From Lactiplantibacillus brownii (GTDB lineage Bacteria > Bacillota > Bacilli > Lactobacillales > Lactobacillaceae), in assembly GCF_031085375.1 (NCBI RefSeq), contig NZ_JAVCWF010000001.1:124001-188000 (forward strand): a stretch of 64,000 nt of DNA, given 5' to 3'. Numbering within the stretch: position 1 is the stretch's first letter; each line of letters opens with the position of its first letter. The translations under genes and the position numbers were made by a program. This document shows positions 52,835 to 61,550 of the stretch, in pieces. Below the pieces are notes generated by a model. That model was not told the DNA's origin and did not search any database. It saw only the letters and a program-made list of their open reading frames with translations.

Positions 52835-54112
52835 ATGAAGAAAATGCAATCATTTTTTGAAAGAATATCACCAACCTTAAATAAGATTGGTAATAACCGT
52901 TATTTACTGACTATTATGGAATCTATGATGGCCACATTGGGACCAATTATTCTAGGATCATTAGCTGTGCTATTATTAGTATTCCCAATTAAGGCTGTTC
53001 CAGCAGCCATCACTGCATGGGGATTTACCCCAATTTTAACTTCAGTTAATACTTTTACAGTTGGGGCTTTAGCACTTTACATTGTTTTCCTGATGGCACG
53101 TAATTTAGTTGGGAACTTTTTGCCAGATGATAATGGATCAGCCGCAGGAATTATTGCGCTAATGTCATTTTTATTTGTTACGCCAATGGGCAATATCGTT
53201 GCCAAAAAAGTGACGACAACGGCTTTACCTTCAACCTGGTTAGGCTCACAAGGGGTTTTTTCCGCAATGATTATTGGGTTGGTTGTTGGTCGGCTATATG
53301 TTTATATTCGGCAACACAATTGGACAATTAAGATGCCAGAAGGGGTACCACCAATGGTATCGAATGCGTTTGCGGCATTGATTCCAACAGTTGTCATTGG
53401 TTTTCTGTTCATTCTTATTGCGCGGCTGTTTGCATTTACGCCATACGGTAATATGCATCAATTTATTTATTCAGTTATTCAAATCCCGTTACGTGGACTT
53501 GGCGGTTCTATTTGGGCAATGATTTTAGTTAGTCTGTTAATGCAATTATTATGGTTCTTTGGAATTCATGGTACCAATGTCCTTTTGCCATTAGTAACAC
53601 CAATTTGGTTATCAATGGATATGGAAAATCTAAGTGCAGTTTCACATGGTCAAGCACCTCAAAACATTATTGGCCTAGCATTCTTTAATGTGGTGACTTG
53701 GAGTGGTTTAGCGCTTGGTTTGGTATTATTGATGCTATTTGCTAAGAGTAAACAATACAAAGATTTGGGTCGATTATCCGTGGTGCCAGCCTTATTTGGT
53801 ATTACTGAACCGGTTATCTTCGGGACACCATTGGTTTTGAATTTTGATTTCGCAGTACCATTTATTTTCAATAATACAATTGCGTTAATTATCGCGTACT
53901 TGGGAACAAAGATGGGCTTAGTAGCAACCTTTATCGGTGCTCAAACAGTCTTTGGACTACCATTAGGTTTCTTTGCGGGTGTTGAAGGTAAGATTTCAAT
54001 TATTGTCATGCAATTGGTCATTCAATTAATTGTTTCACCACTTCTATGGTATCCATGGTTCAAGCGTGCAGATATGAAAGCATACAAGGCGGAAACGAGT
54101 AGTGAGGGGTAA
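52835..54112 (+). CDS. PTS cellobiose-type IIC permease (orphan)
   Basis: A 425-residue lactose/cellobiose IIC with about ten helices and the conserved LWFFGIHGTNVLLPLVTPIW and FGITEPVIFGTPLVLNFDFAVPF blocks. No IIA or IIB is in this cluster, so it depends on partners elsewhere, for example the IIB at 30525. The site AAAAGGAGATC precedes the ATG. The GH3 gene follows after 3 nt, so substrate uptake and hydrolysis are coupled. Confidence 0.92.
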   Translation: MKKMQSFFERISPTLNKIGNNRYLLTIMESMMATLGPIILGSLAVLLLVFPIKAVPAAITAWGFTPILTSVNTFTVGALALYIVFLMARNLVGNFLPDDNGSAAGIIALMSFLFVTPMGNIVAKKVTTTALPSTWLGSQGVFSAMIIGLVVGRLYVYIRQHNWTIKMPEGVPPMVSNAFAALIPTVVIGFLFILIARLFAFTPYGNMHQFIYSVIQIPLRGLGGSIWAMILVSLLMQLLWFFGIHGTNVLLPLVTPIWLSMDMENLSAVSHGQAPQNIIGLAFFNVVTWSGLALGLVLLMLFAKSKQYKDLGRLSVVPALFGITEPVIFGTPLVLNFDFAVPFIFNNTIALIIAYLGTKMGLVATFIGAQTVFGLPLGFFAGVEGKISIIVMQLVIQLIVSPLLWYPWFKRADMKAYKAETSSEG

Positions 54113-54115
54113 CTG

Positions 54116-56326
54116 ATGGAAGACAAAAAATTACATGCAGTATTAGATCATTTAACGTTACAAGAGAAAATTGGACAATTGATTCAATTGCCTGGTAATT
54201 TCTTCGATGTACACACAGCAACTACTGGTCCAGAAAAGAAGTTAGGAATTGATGCTGCCGTAGTCGATATGTGTGGCTCAGTTTTAAATGTTGCCGGTGC
54301 TGAAAAAACACGACGAGTTCAAGATCAGCATTTGAAGAAAAATAAAATTCCACTATTATTTATGTCTGATATTGTTTACGGATTTAAAACAATTTATCCA
54401 ATTCCACTGGGTTTAGGTGCGACTTGGGATCCTGAATTGATCGAAAAAGATTATCAAAATACGGCTGATGAAGCAAAGGCCAGTGGTAATCAAGTTGCTT
54501 TTGCACCAATGGTAGACCTCGTTCGAGACGCACGTTGGGGTCGGGTCCTGGAATCAACGGGAGAGGATCCCTTATTAAATTCACAATACGCTAGTGCTAT
54601 GGTACGAGGATTTCAACATAATTTTGATGCTAAGCATGGGATTGCGGCCTGTGTAAAACATTTCGCAGCATATGGTGCCGTTGAGAGTGGCAAGGAATAC
54701 AACTCGGTTGATATGTCAGAACGTGAGTTACGTCAAAATTATTTGCCATCATATAAGGCAGCAGTTGATGCAGGAACCAAGTTAGTGATGACAGCATTTA
54801 ATACGATGAATGGTGTACCGATTACTGGTAATAAGTGGTTGTTGAAGGATATTCTTCGTGATGAATGGGGATTTGATGGCATAATCATCAGTGATTATGC
54901 GGCAGTTGCCGAATTGGTCAATCATGGATTTGTTCCTACTAATCATGAAGCTACTGAACAAGCTTTCAACGCTACCGTAGACATTGATATGAAATCACCA
55001 TGTTATGCGAATGAGCTTCAACCGTTATTAAAGGAAGGCCGTATTGACGTACAAAAAATTGACGAGGCCTGCTGGCGGGTGTTGAAGTTGAAGAACGAAA
55101 TGGGCTTATTTGAAGACCCATATCGTGGTGCTAGTGTTGAAGCTGAAAAAGAACAATTAATTACGCCTAAAAAGCGTGCATTAGCACGAAAAACGGCTAA
55201 TGAAGCTAGTGTCTTACTTAAAAATGATGGGATCCTACCATTATCTTCAGATCAAAAAGTTGCTTTAATTGGTCCATACAGTAATAGCCAAGAGTTGATT
55301 GGCCTTTGGGCAGTTCATGGCGATACTAAAGATGTGATTAGTATTGAAACGGCCTTTAATGAAAAAGTTGATGCTGGTCATCTAAGATCAACATTAGGAA
55401 CTAGTCTCATGGCAGCAGATGATAACTACCAAGGAATGGGAATGAGCGAATCCCAATTCAAGCAAGCGATCTTATCGTCGGATGAACAGAAAAAAGAAGA
55501 TCAAAAAGTAGCCGAATTGAGTGCTTGGGCTGATGTTGTTGTGATGCCAGTGGGTGAACATACTGTTCAAAGTGGTGAAGCAGGTAGTCGTGCAAATATT
55601 AATTTACCAGCACAGCAAGTTGCTTTAATTCATCGTGTTGCCAAATCTGGCAAGCCAATTGTTTTGGTGACGATTAGTGGTCGACCTTTGGTTCTTTCGG
55701 ATGTTGAAACCGACGCGAGTGCCATTTTACAAGCTTGGTTCCCAGGAACTGAGGGCGGGCATGCGATTGCTGATATTATTTTTGGAAAAACGAATCCATC
55801 AGGCCGACTCTCAATGGGCTTTCCACGCAGTGTTGGTCAGTTGCCACAGTATTATAGTCATTTGAGTACTGGTCGGTCACCATTAACTTCTGGGCATAGT
55901 AGTCGTTATATGTCGAAGTATACGGATGTTAAAGATGGCCCATTATATCCATTTGGCTTTGGGTTGTCTTATCATCAAGCTGAATATCGAAATTTAACGT
56001 TAAGTCAAGACAAGATGATGGCTGATCAGACGTTGCAAGTTTCGGTTGAGTTAGAGAATAGCTCAGCAATTGCTGGTACGGAAACAGTCCAACTATATTT
56101 GCAGGATGTGTTTGCGAGTGTTGTTCAACCTGTGAAAGTATTAAAAGACTATCAAAGAGTGACCCTAAAAGCTTACGAGACCAAGACAATTGTATTTACA
56201 ATCACCGCCGAGATGTTACAATTCTACGGTCAACAGAATCAGTTGACGATTGAACCAGGTCAATTTAATGTATTTGTTGGGAATAACAGTCGGGATTGCA
56301 TGAAAACAAGCTTTGAGTTTATCTAA
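54116..56326 (+). CDS. Beta-glucosidase/beta-xylosidase, GH3 family
   Basis: A 736-residue GH3 enzyme: an N-terminal TIM barrel with KHFAAYGAVESGKEYN and the nucleophile Asp in GFDGIIISDYAAV (about residue 260), a C-terminal alpha/beta domain (from about 360, ASVLLKNDGILPL), and a fibronectin III-like domain at the end. There is no signal peptide, so it acts in the cytosol on imported beta-glycosides. It overlaps nothing but follows the IIC closely. A terminator separates it from GH31. Confidence 0.94.
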   Translation: MEDKKLHAVLDHLTLQEKIGQLIQLPGNFFDVHTATTGPEKKLGIDAAVVDMCGSVLNVAGAEKTRRVQDQHLKKNKIPLLFMSDIVYGFKTIYPIPLGLGATWDPELIEKDYQNTADEAKASGNQVAFAPMVDLVRDARWGRVLESTGEDPLLNSQYASAMVRGFQHNFDAKHGIAACVKHFAAYGAVESGKEYNSVDMSERELRQNYLPSYKAAVDAGTKLVMTAFNTMNGVPITGNKWLLKDILRDEWGFDGIIISDYAAVAELVNHGFVPTNHEATEQAFNATVDIDMKSPCYANELQPLLKEGRIDVQKIDEACWRVLKLKNEMGLFEDPYRGASVEAEKEQLITPKKRALARKTANEASVLLKNDGILPLSSDQKVALIGPYSNSQELIGLWAVHGDTKDVISIETAFNEKVDAGHLRSTLGTSLMAADDNYQGMGMSESQFKQAILSSDEQKKEDQKVAELSAWADVVVMPVGEHTVQSGEAGSRANINLPAQQVALIHRVAKSGKPIVLVTISGRPLVLSDVETDASAILQAWFPGTEGGHAIADIIFGKTNPSGRLSMGFPRSVGQLPQYYSHLSTGRSPLTSGHSSRYMSKYTDVKDGPLYPFGFGLSYHQAEYRNLTLSQDKMMADQTLQVSVELENSSAIAGTETVQLYLQDVFASVVQPVKVLKDYQRVTLKAYETKTIVFTITAEMLQFYGQQNQLTIEPGQFNVFVGNNSRDCMKTSFEFI

Positions 56327-56333
56327 AAATTTC

Positions 56334-56379
56334 AGCCGAGGATACTAGTCAAATATGATTGGAATTCTCGGCTTTTTTG
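56334..56379 (+). terminator. Terminator of the PTS-GH3 operon
   Basis: AGCCGAG pairs with CTCGGCT around the loop, followed by a T-run. Confidence 0.85.
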
Positions 56380-56540
56380 GTGCAATAAAATATTTTTGAA
56401 AGTAATTATCCGTTAAATTAACTGCGCTGAATTTTGGGGCATAAGCTACTTTCAATACAATATCTTTACAAAATCATGATAGTCCTCAAACCACATTGCG
56501 CTATGGTTAAGCTAATCAAATGATTAGTGGAGGGTGACAA

Positions 56541-58778
56541 ATGAGTAATATCGTTCAAGTGGGATCACTGCGATTGACAATTCTAACCACCAAGTTAATC
56601 CGAATTGAATATTCAGAGACGGCAGTTTTCGAAGACCAGTTCACGCAATTGGTTCAGAATCGTGACTTTGCACCATGTGAATTTACGGTAGTGAAGTCAT
56701 CACAACAACATGAACTTGAAATTATCACGACTGGTTTTCATCTATATTACGATGGTGGTCATCCGGCCGAGGGAAATCTGTATATTGACGCCGCACACAA
56801 CTATAGTACTTATGACAGTCGTTGGTTCTTTGGCGATCGGGTGGCGAAAAACTTAAAAGGGACCATCCGAACACTCGATAAAGCAGATGGTGCGGTGCCA
56901 CTGCCGGATGGGTTAATGTCAAAAGATGGCATTAGTGTTTTAGATGATTCTAAATCGTTCACGTTGATGGGAGCGCAAGTTGTTCCACGACAAACGGTTG
57001 AAACCGATTTGTATTATTTTGCTTATGGTCGTGACTACCAAACGACGCTTAAAGTTTATTATCAGCTTACGGGATTACCACCCCTCATTCCACGCTTTGC
57101 ATTGGGCAATTGGTGGAGTCGATTCTATCGCTATACCCAGCGTGAATACTTGGATTTGATGACGAAATTTGATCAACGCCAAGTTCCAATTAGCGTGGCA
57201 GTCTTAGACATGGATTGGCATCCAACTAAGATTCCCGCTAAGTATGGGAGTGGTTGGACCGGATACACTTGGAATCAGGACTACTTTCCAAATCCCAAAG
57301 CGCTATTACAAACGCTACACGCACAAGGCCGCAAAGTAACCTTGAATGTCCATCCGGCTGCCGGAATTCGGGCTAATGAAGCTTGTTATCCAGCAGTTGC
57401 ACGACAACTACAGTTAACGGCGGGCCAGCCAGCCCTTTTTAATTTGCAAAATGCGGCCTTTAAACAAGCCTACTTCGAGCTGGTCCATCGACCGTTAGAA
57501 CAAGCTGGGGTTGATTTCTGGTGGCTCGATTGGCAACAGGGTGGTGCCCGCAGTCAACGTAAAGTCGATCCACTTTGGCTGTTGAACATCGATCATTATC
57601 AGGATAGTGCCAAGCAGCATGCGGGAACCGGTCTGATCCTATCACGTTATGCTGGTCCGGGCAGTCACCGCTATCCAATTGGTTTTTCGGGTGACACGGT
57701 GGCTTCATGGGCTTCCTTACAGTTCCAGCCGTACTTTACCGCAACGGCAACTAACATTGGCTATACGTGGTGGAGTCATGATATCGGCGGGCATATGCAT
57801 GGGGCTTATGATGCCGAATTGAGTTTACGCTGGTTACAATTAGGCGTCTTTAGTCCTATCTTGCGGTTACACAGTTCTAGCAACCCATTTATGAGTAAAG
57901 AACCTTGGAATTATCCGACTGAAATCGCGACAATGATGATTCAGTTCTTACAACTACGGGCTCAGCTCCTCCCATATCTTGATAGTGCTAATGAGGATAC
58001 GCATCGTGCTGGAGTGCCACTGATTCAGCCGATGTACTATGGGCATGGGGATGACGCGCAAGCTTATCAGGTGCCAAATGAGTATCAGTTTGGTCCGGCA
58101 ATGATTGTTGCACCCATTACAACGCCGGTAGTGTCACAGACTCAGCTGGCTAGTACGCCGGTCTGGCTACCGACCGGTGAATGGGTTGATTTCTTTACTG
58201 GTTTGCGCTATCACGGCAATCGGTATTTTCAAGCGTATCGTGAACGACAAAATCTGCCGGTCTTTGTCAGAATGGGGTGTATTGTGCCATTGAATCCTGA
58301 TGTGATGGCACCAGCTGGAGATTTGCCAACTAACTTAAAATTGAAAATTTTTGTTGGGGCACAAGGAACCTACAAACTGGTTGAACATCAGGGCGCTGCC
58401 ACTGCAACGACAACGTTTATTTGGCATGATGCTGAACGTCAACTGGAAATAGTTGTGATAGATCCACAACAAATTATCCCAGCGGATCGTCAATATGACC
58501 CCCAATTAGTTGGGGCGACAGGCACAGCGGTTATGACCGACAATCAAACGATCAGCTTTGAGGATTTTGCTGTGCGGGGTAAAGATGATTCGGTGATGAT
58601 AATGCCTTTAATTCAACAGCGATTACAATTTGCTAATTTGCCGTTTGATTTAAAACGAGATATTTGGCGAACACTATCATCAGGCATAAGCAAAGATCGG
58701 TGTTTGGCCTACATTGCCACGCTAGAAAACGCTAGTCTGCAAGGCATGCTAATGGAATTGTTCACTTGTGTTTATTAA
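56541..58778 (+). CDS. Alpha-glucosidase/alpha-xylosidase, GH31 family
   Basis: A 745-residue GH31 enzyme: an N-terminal beta-sandwich (about 1-190), a barrel with the catalytic Asp in GVDFWWLDWQQGG, the second acid region FSGDTVASWASL and DIGGHMHGAYDAELSLRWLQ, and C-terminal beta-domains. No signal peptide is visible, so it is cytosolic. Substrates of the family include maltose-type alpha-glucosides and isoprimeverose-like alpha-xylosides; the pairing with GH3 hints at a mixed-linkage oligosaccharide. It has its own RBS (GGAGGGTGAC). Confidence 0.92.
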   Translation: MSNIVQVGSLRLTILTTKLIRIEYSETAVFEDQFTQLVQNRDFAPCEFTVVKSSQQHELEIITTGFHLYYDGGHPAEGNLYIDAAHNYSTYDSRWFFGDRVAKNLKGTIRTLDKADGAVPLPDGLMSKDGISVLDDSKSFTLMGAQVVPRQTVETDLYYFAYGRDYQTTLKVYYQLTGLPPLIPRFALGNWWSRFYRYTQREYLDLMTKFDQRQVPISVAVLDMDWHPTKIPAKYGSGWTGYTWNQDYFPNPKALLQTLHAQGRKVTLNVHPAAGIRANEACYPAVARQLQLTAGQPALFNLQNAAFKQAYFELVHRPLEQAGVDFWWLDWQQGGARSQRKVDPLWLLNIDHYQDSAKQHAGTGLILSRYAGPGSHRYPIGFSGDTVASWASLQFQPYFTATATNIGYTWWSHDIGGHMHGAYDAELSLRWLQLGVFSPILRLHSSSNPFMSKEPWNYPTEIATMMIQFLQLRAQLLPYLDSANEDTHRAGVPLIQPMYYGHGDDAQAYQVPNEYQFGPAMIVAPITTPVVSQTQLASTPVWLPTGEWVDFFTGLRYHGNRYFQAYRERQNLPVFVRMGCIVPLNPDVMAPAGDLPTNLKLKIFVGAQGTYKLVEHQGAATATTTFIWHDAERQLEIVVIDPQQIIPADRQYDPQLVGATGTAVMTDNQTISFEDFAVRGKDDSVMIMPLIQQRLQFANLPFDLKRDIWRTLSSGISKDRCLAYIATLENASLQGMLMELFTCVY

Positions 58779-58798
58779 ATTAGCCTAGTCACTATATA

Positions 58799-58851
58799 GA
58801 ATAGTAGCAACGAGAGTTCCCAGTTTTTTGGAATTCTCATTGCTACTATTC
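58799..58851 (+). terminator. Terminator of the GH31 gene
   Basis: GAATAGTAGCAA pairs with TTGCTACTATTC, with an inner pairing as well. Confidence 0.85.
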
Positions 58852-58967
58852 TTTTAATTTACTTCAATGAATCATTGCAAAACTATTCGTTTACAGCTTA
58901 GATGGCGTAACAATTAGGCGACTCACAAAGTATTAATTGAATTATAAATAAAAGTTACGCAATTTTA

Positions 58968-59002
58968 TGCAATCGCTTGCAAAAGCGATGGAAACGTTTT
59001 AT
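58968..59002. promoter_or_regulatory. Tandem LacI/CcpA-type operators before the first malR-like gene
   Basis: TGCAATCGCTTGCA (58968-58981) and TGGAAACGTTTTAT (58989-59002) have the CG-centred dyad of LacI-family sites. They suggest autoregulation and catabolite control. Confidence 0.7.
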
Positions 59003-59041
59003 ATTAAAGCGTGTAGTGTAATTCGGATTGGAGGAAGTAAG

Positions 59042-60061
59042 ATGGCAACCATTAAAGATGTTGCTCAACGTGCAGGGGTTTCGCCATCAACGGCGTCGCG
59101 GGCGTTGCATGGGAGTAAAATTATCAGTCAGCCCACGCGTGCTAAGGTCGTTAAAGCGGCTCGTGAGCTTGATTATGCACCGGATTTTAACGCGCAAAAT
59201 TTAGCAACTAAAGCCAGCAATACTATCGGGGTAGTGTTACCTGTTGACCATCATGAAATCTTTTCAAATCCATTCTTTTTGGAAATGATTCGTGGTATCA
59301 ATGAAGTTTGTAGTAAACATGGCTCAATGACCACGCTGGCTACGGGGATTTCTAGTGATGAATTGGTACATAGTATTGATGTCATGATTGCGCAGGGGCA
59401 TATTCGTAACTTTATTTTGTTGTACTCAGAAAAAGATGATCCGGTTGTTGAACGACTGAATCAATTTGATGTCCATTATGTCGTGATTGGTAAGCCATAT
59501 CATGATGTTAACCGTATCTCATACGTCGATAATGATAATGTGCAAGCTGGCACGGATGCTGCCCAGTATTTGCTTGACCATGGGCATCGGCGAATTTGTT
59601 TCTTGTATTCAGACCTCTCAAAAATGGTTCAAGGTGACCGAATGTTGGGTTATCAACGCGTGATGATGCAGCACCAACTGCCCAACATTATGCTGTCAGA
59701 ACGCTTTGAAAGTCATGAAGCGGGTGTGCAAGCGTTGCAACAATTTTTCAAGCAATATCCTGATGTCACGGCGTTTGTTGCTGTTGATGACATGATGGCG
59801 CTGAAGTTGCAACAAGTGTTGCATAACGATCCAGAGTGGAAAGTTAAACAGTTTTCTCTAATGGGCTTTAACAACTCGATCTTTTCAGAACTCGCTCATC
59901 CAACATTAACGTCAATTGCGGTATTTCCGCAACGCTTGGGTGAAGAGGCGGCGAAAATTGCGATTGCAGATCGTCCTAAAGATGAGTTATCAACGGCGAT
60001 CATTGTGCCACATCAAATTATTAAGCGACACTCTGTTCATCAAGTGAAAAAGTTATTATAG
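59042..60061 (+). CDS. LacI-family regulator, MalR-like, first of two
   Basis: A 339-residue LacI-family protein. The HTH/hinge (MATIKDVAQRAGVSPSTASRALHGSKIIS, residues 1-29) is followed by a periplasmic-binding-protein-like sugar domain with GVVLPVDHHEIFSNPFFLEMIRGI. ATG 59042 has GGAGGAAGTAAG upstream; the longer frame is upstream noise. It probably controls the maltose genes that follow, with the tandem operators around 58968 for autoregulation. It is separated from the second regulator by a repeat element. Confidence 0.92.
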   Translation: MATIKDVAQRAGVSPSTASRALHGSKIISQPTRAKVVKAARELDYAPDFNAQNLATKASNTIGVVLPVDHHEIFSNPFFLEMIRGINEVCSKHGSMTTLATGISSDELVHSIDVMIAQGHIRNFILLYSEKDDPVVERLNQFDVHYVVIGKPYHDVNRISYVDNDNVQAGTDAAQYLLDHGHRRICFLYSDLSKMVQGDRMLGYQRVMMQHQLPNIMLSERFESHEAGVQALQQFFKQYPDVTAFVAVDDMMALKLQQVLHNDPEWKVKQFSLMGFNNSIFSELAHPTLTSIAVFPQRLGEEAAKIAIADRPKDELSTAIIVPHQIIKRHSVHQVKKLL

Positions 60062-60104
60062 TCGATGGCCAGTGTCTCGTAGCGTTCACATTCAAAATAG
60101 GTTA

Positions 60105-60520
60105 TTAATTGTCCGCCTCCGTGGACTAGCATGTTCGCCGTGGGGGCAGACCTGCAGCCAAGAACCGGTCTGCAGGGCGCTTTCAAGCCGGAAGCCCACG
60201 TCTTAAAAGTCGGCCAGACACTAACCTGGGGAAATCACCCAGCTAAGTGTCTCGACACGGCGAACATACTGGTCCGCTTCGACGTTGGATGATGGTTTAT
60301 GATCAGAGAGAGATTGGTTAGCTTATTATCTCCGAAAGCCAATTGATATTAAGTCTGCTGCTCAGCGCAGGGCGGGCTGGATGATGCTCAGTGGTGAAGT
60401 TTTCCTTTGCTGGTGAACTTCCAGCTTAGGAAAAGCCCGGCTTGTGAGACCGCTCTTTGGCTCACAAACGTGGCCACCACGTTCCAGCATCAAGCCAGAC
60501 CAACCGGAGCGGCAAGTTAG
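60105..60520 (-). repeat. Structured two-domain repeat, family A copy 4 (reverse orientation)
   Basis: Read on the minus strand, domain 1 (60365-60520) and domain 2 (60105-60285) are complete. Its domain 2 stem reads GTTCGCCGTG/CACGGCGAAC where copy 1 has GTTTGCTGTG/CACAGCAAAC, two compensated changes. The third arm of domain 1 is TTTTCCT/AGGAAAA as in copy 1. It occupies the gap between the two LacI-family genes. Short frames inside it are not genes. Confidence 0.9.
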
Positions 60521-60589
60521 GCGGGCACTTACAAGTAAACGCAACGATACACTAGTTTCGTAACCGACGACTAAAGGAGGAATTCGTTC

Positions 60590-61537
60590 ATGGCAACATT
60601 AAATGATGTCGCCCAACGTGCGAATGTGTCAAAGATGACCGTGTCACGGACGATTAATCATCCGGAACAAGTTCGCCCTGAATTGCGGGCAACGATTTTT
60701 CAAGTGATGCATGAGTTGAATTATCAACCTAATGCGGCTGCCCGGGCCTTAGTGAGCCGTTGTACGCGGGTCGTTAAACTGACAATTTTCGAAGATATGG
60801 ACACGACTGAACCGTACTATATGATGCTGTTAGCTGGCATTGCCAACGAACTGAATCGACATCAATATGCGCTGCAATTGGCGACCAAGAATAGTTATGA
60901 AGTCGGTGAATGTGACGGCTATATTTTAACGGGAATTCGTGATGAAAATTATGCTTGGGTTCGTCAGCTGCAACAGCCAGTCGTTTTCTTCGGTCGTAAT
61001 TTGCAAGGGTATGACTATGTGGACACGGATAATTATCAGGCGATTCGTGATAGCACCACGTACGCGTTGCAACGCGGTTACCTGCATTTGATCTTTATTG
61101 GGATTGATGCGGATAAACCGTTTGAGTTGGATCGTGAACGCGGCTTTCGTGACTTGATGGCCCAACATGGTTTAGCAGCGACCGTCGTGCGATTAGCGAA
61201 TCACGGTCATGTTGCGACCGATTATATTAACCAACACTGGTCGGAATTTGAGCCGAATACGGCTTTTATTTGCGCGAGCGATCGGTTAGCAATTGGAATT
61301 GAAGACGGGATTCTGTTACAAGGTGGGCGCGTGCCCGCTGACTTTGGGGTGATCGGGTTCGATGGCATGCTATTGAATCAAGTCGCGTCAAAACGGTTGA
61401 CGACGATGAAACAACCACTGGAAGCTATGGGGCAAGCTGCAGCTAAATTACTGCTCACTAAGATCAAACAGCCTCAGCCAGCACAAGAAAAAATAATTAT
61501 TAAGTCAAATTTGTCGGTCGCGGAATCGACACGGTAA
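60590..61537 (+). CDS. LacI-family regulator, MalR-like, second of two
   Basis: A 315-residue LacI-family protein with HTH MATLNDVAQRANVSKMTVSRTINHPEQV and a shorter sugar domain than its neighbour (VVKLTIFEDMDTTEPYYMMLLAGI). AAAGGAGGAATTCGTTC precedes the ATG. Only 13 nt separate it from the GH13 gene, so it is co-transcribed with that gene and probably controls the maltose/oligosaccharide operon. Confidence 0.92.
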   Translation: MATLNDVAQRANVSKMTVSRTINHPEQVRPELRATIFQVMHELNYQPNAAARALVSRCTRVVKLTIFEDMDTTEPYYMMLLAGIANELNRHQYALQLATKNSYEVGECDGYILTGIRDENYAWVRQLQQPVVFFGRNLQGYDYVDTDNYQAIRDSTTYALQRGYLHLIFIGIDADKPFELDRERGFRDLMAQHGLAATVVRLANHGHVATDYINQHWSEFEPNTAFICASDRLAIGIEDGILLQGGRVPADFGVIGFDGMLLNQVASKRLTTMKQPLEAMGQAAAKLLLTKIKQPQPAQEKIIIKSNLSVAESTR

Positions 61538-61550
61538 GGGAGTTTACAGT

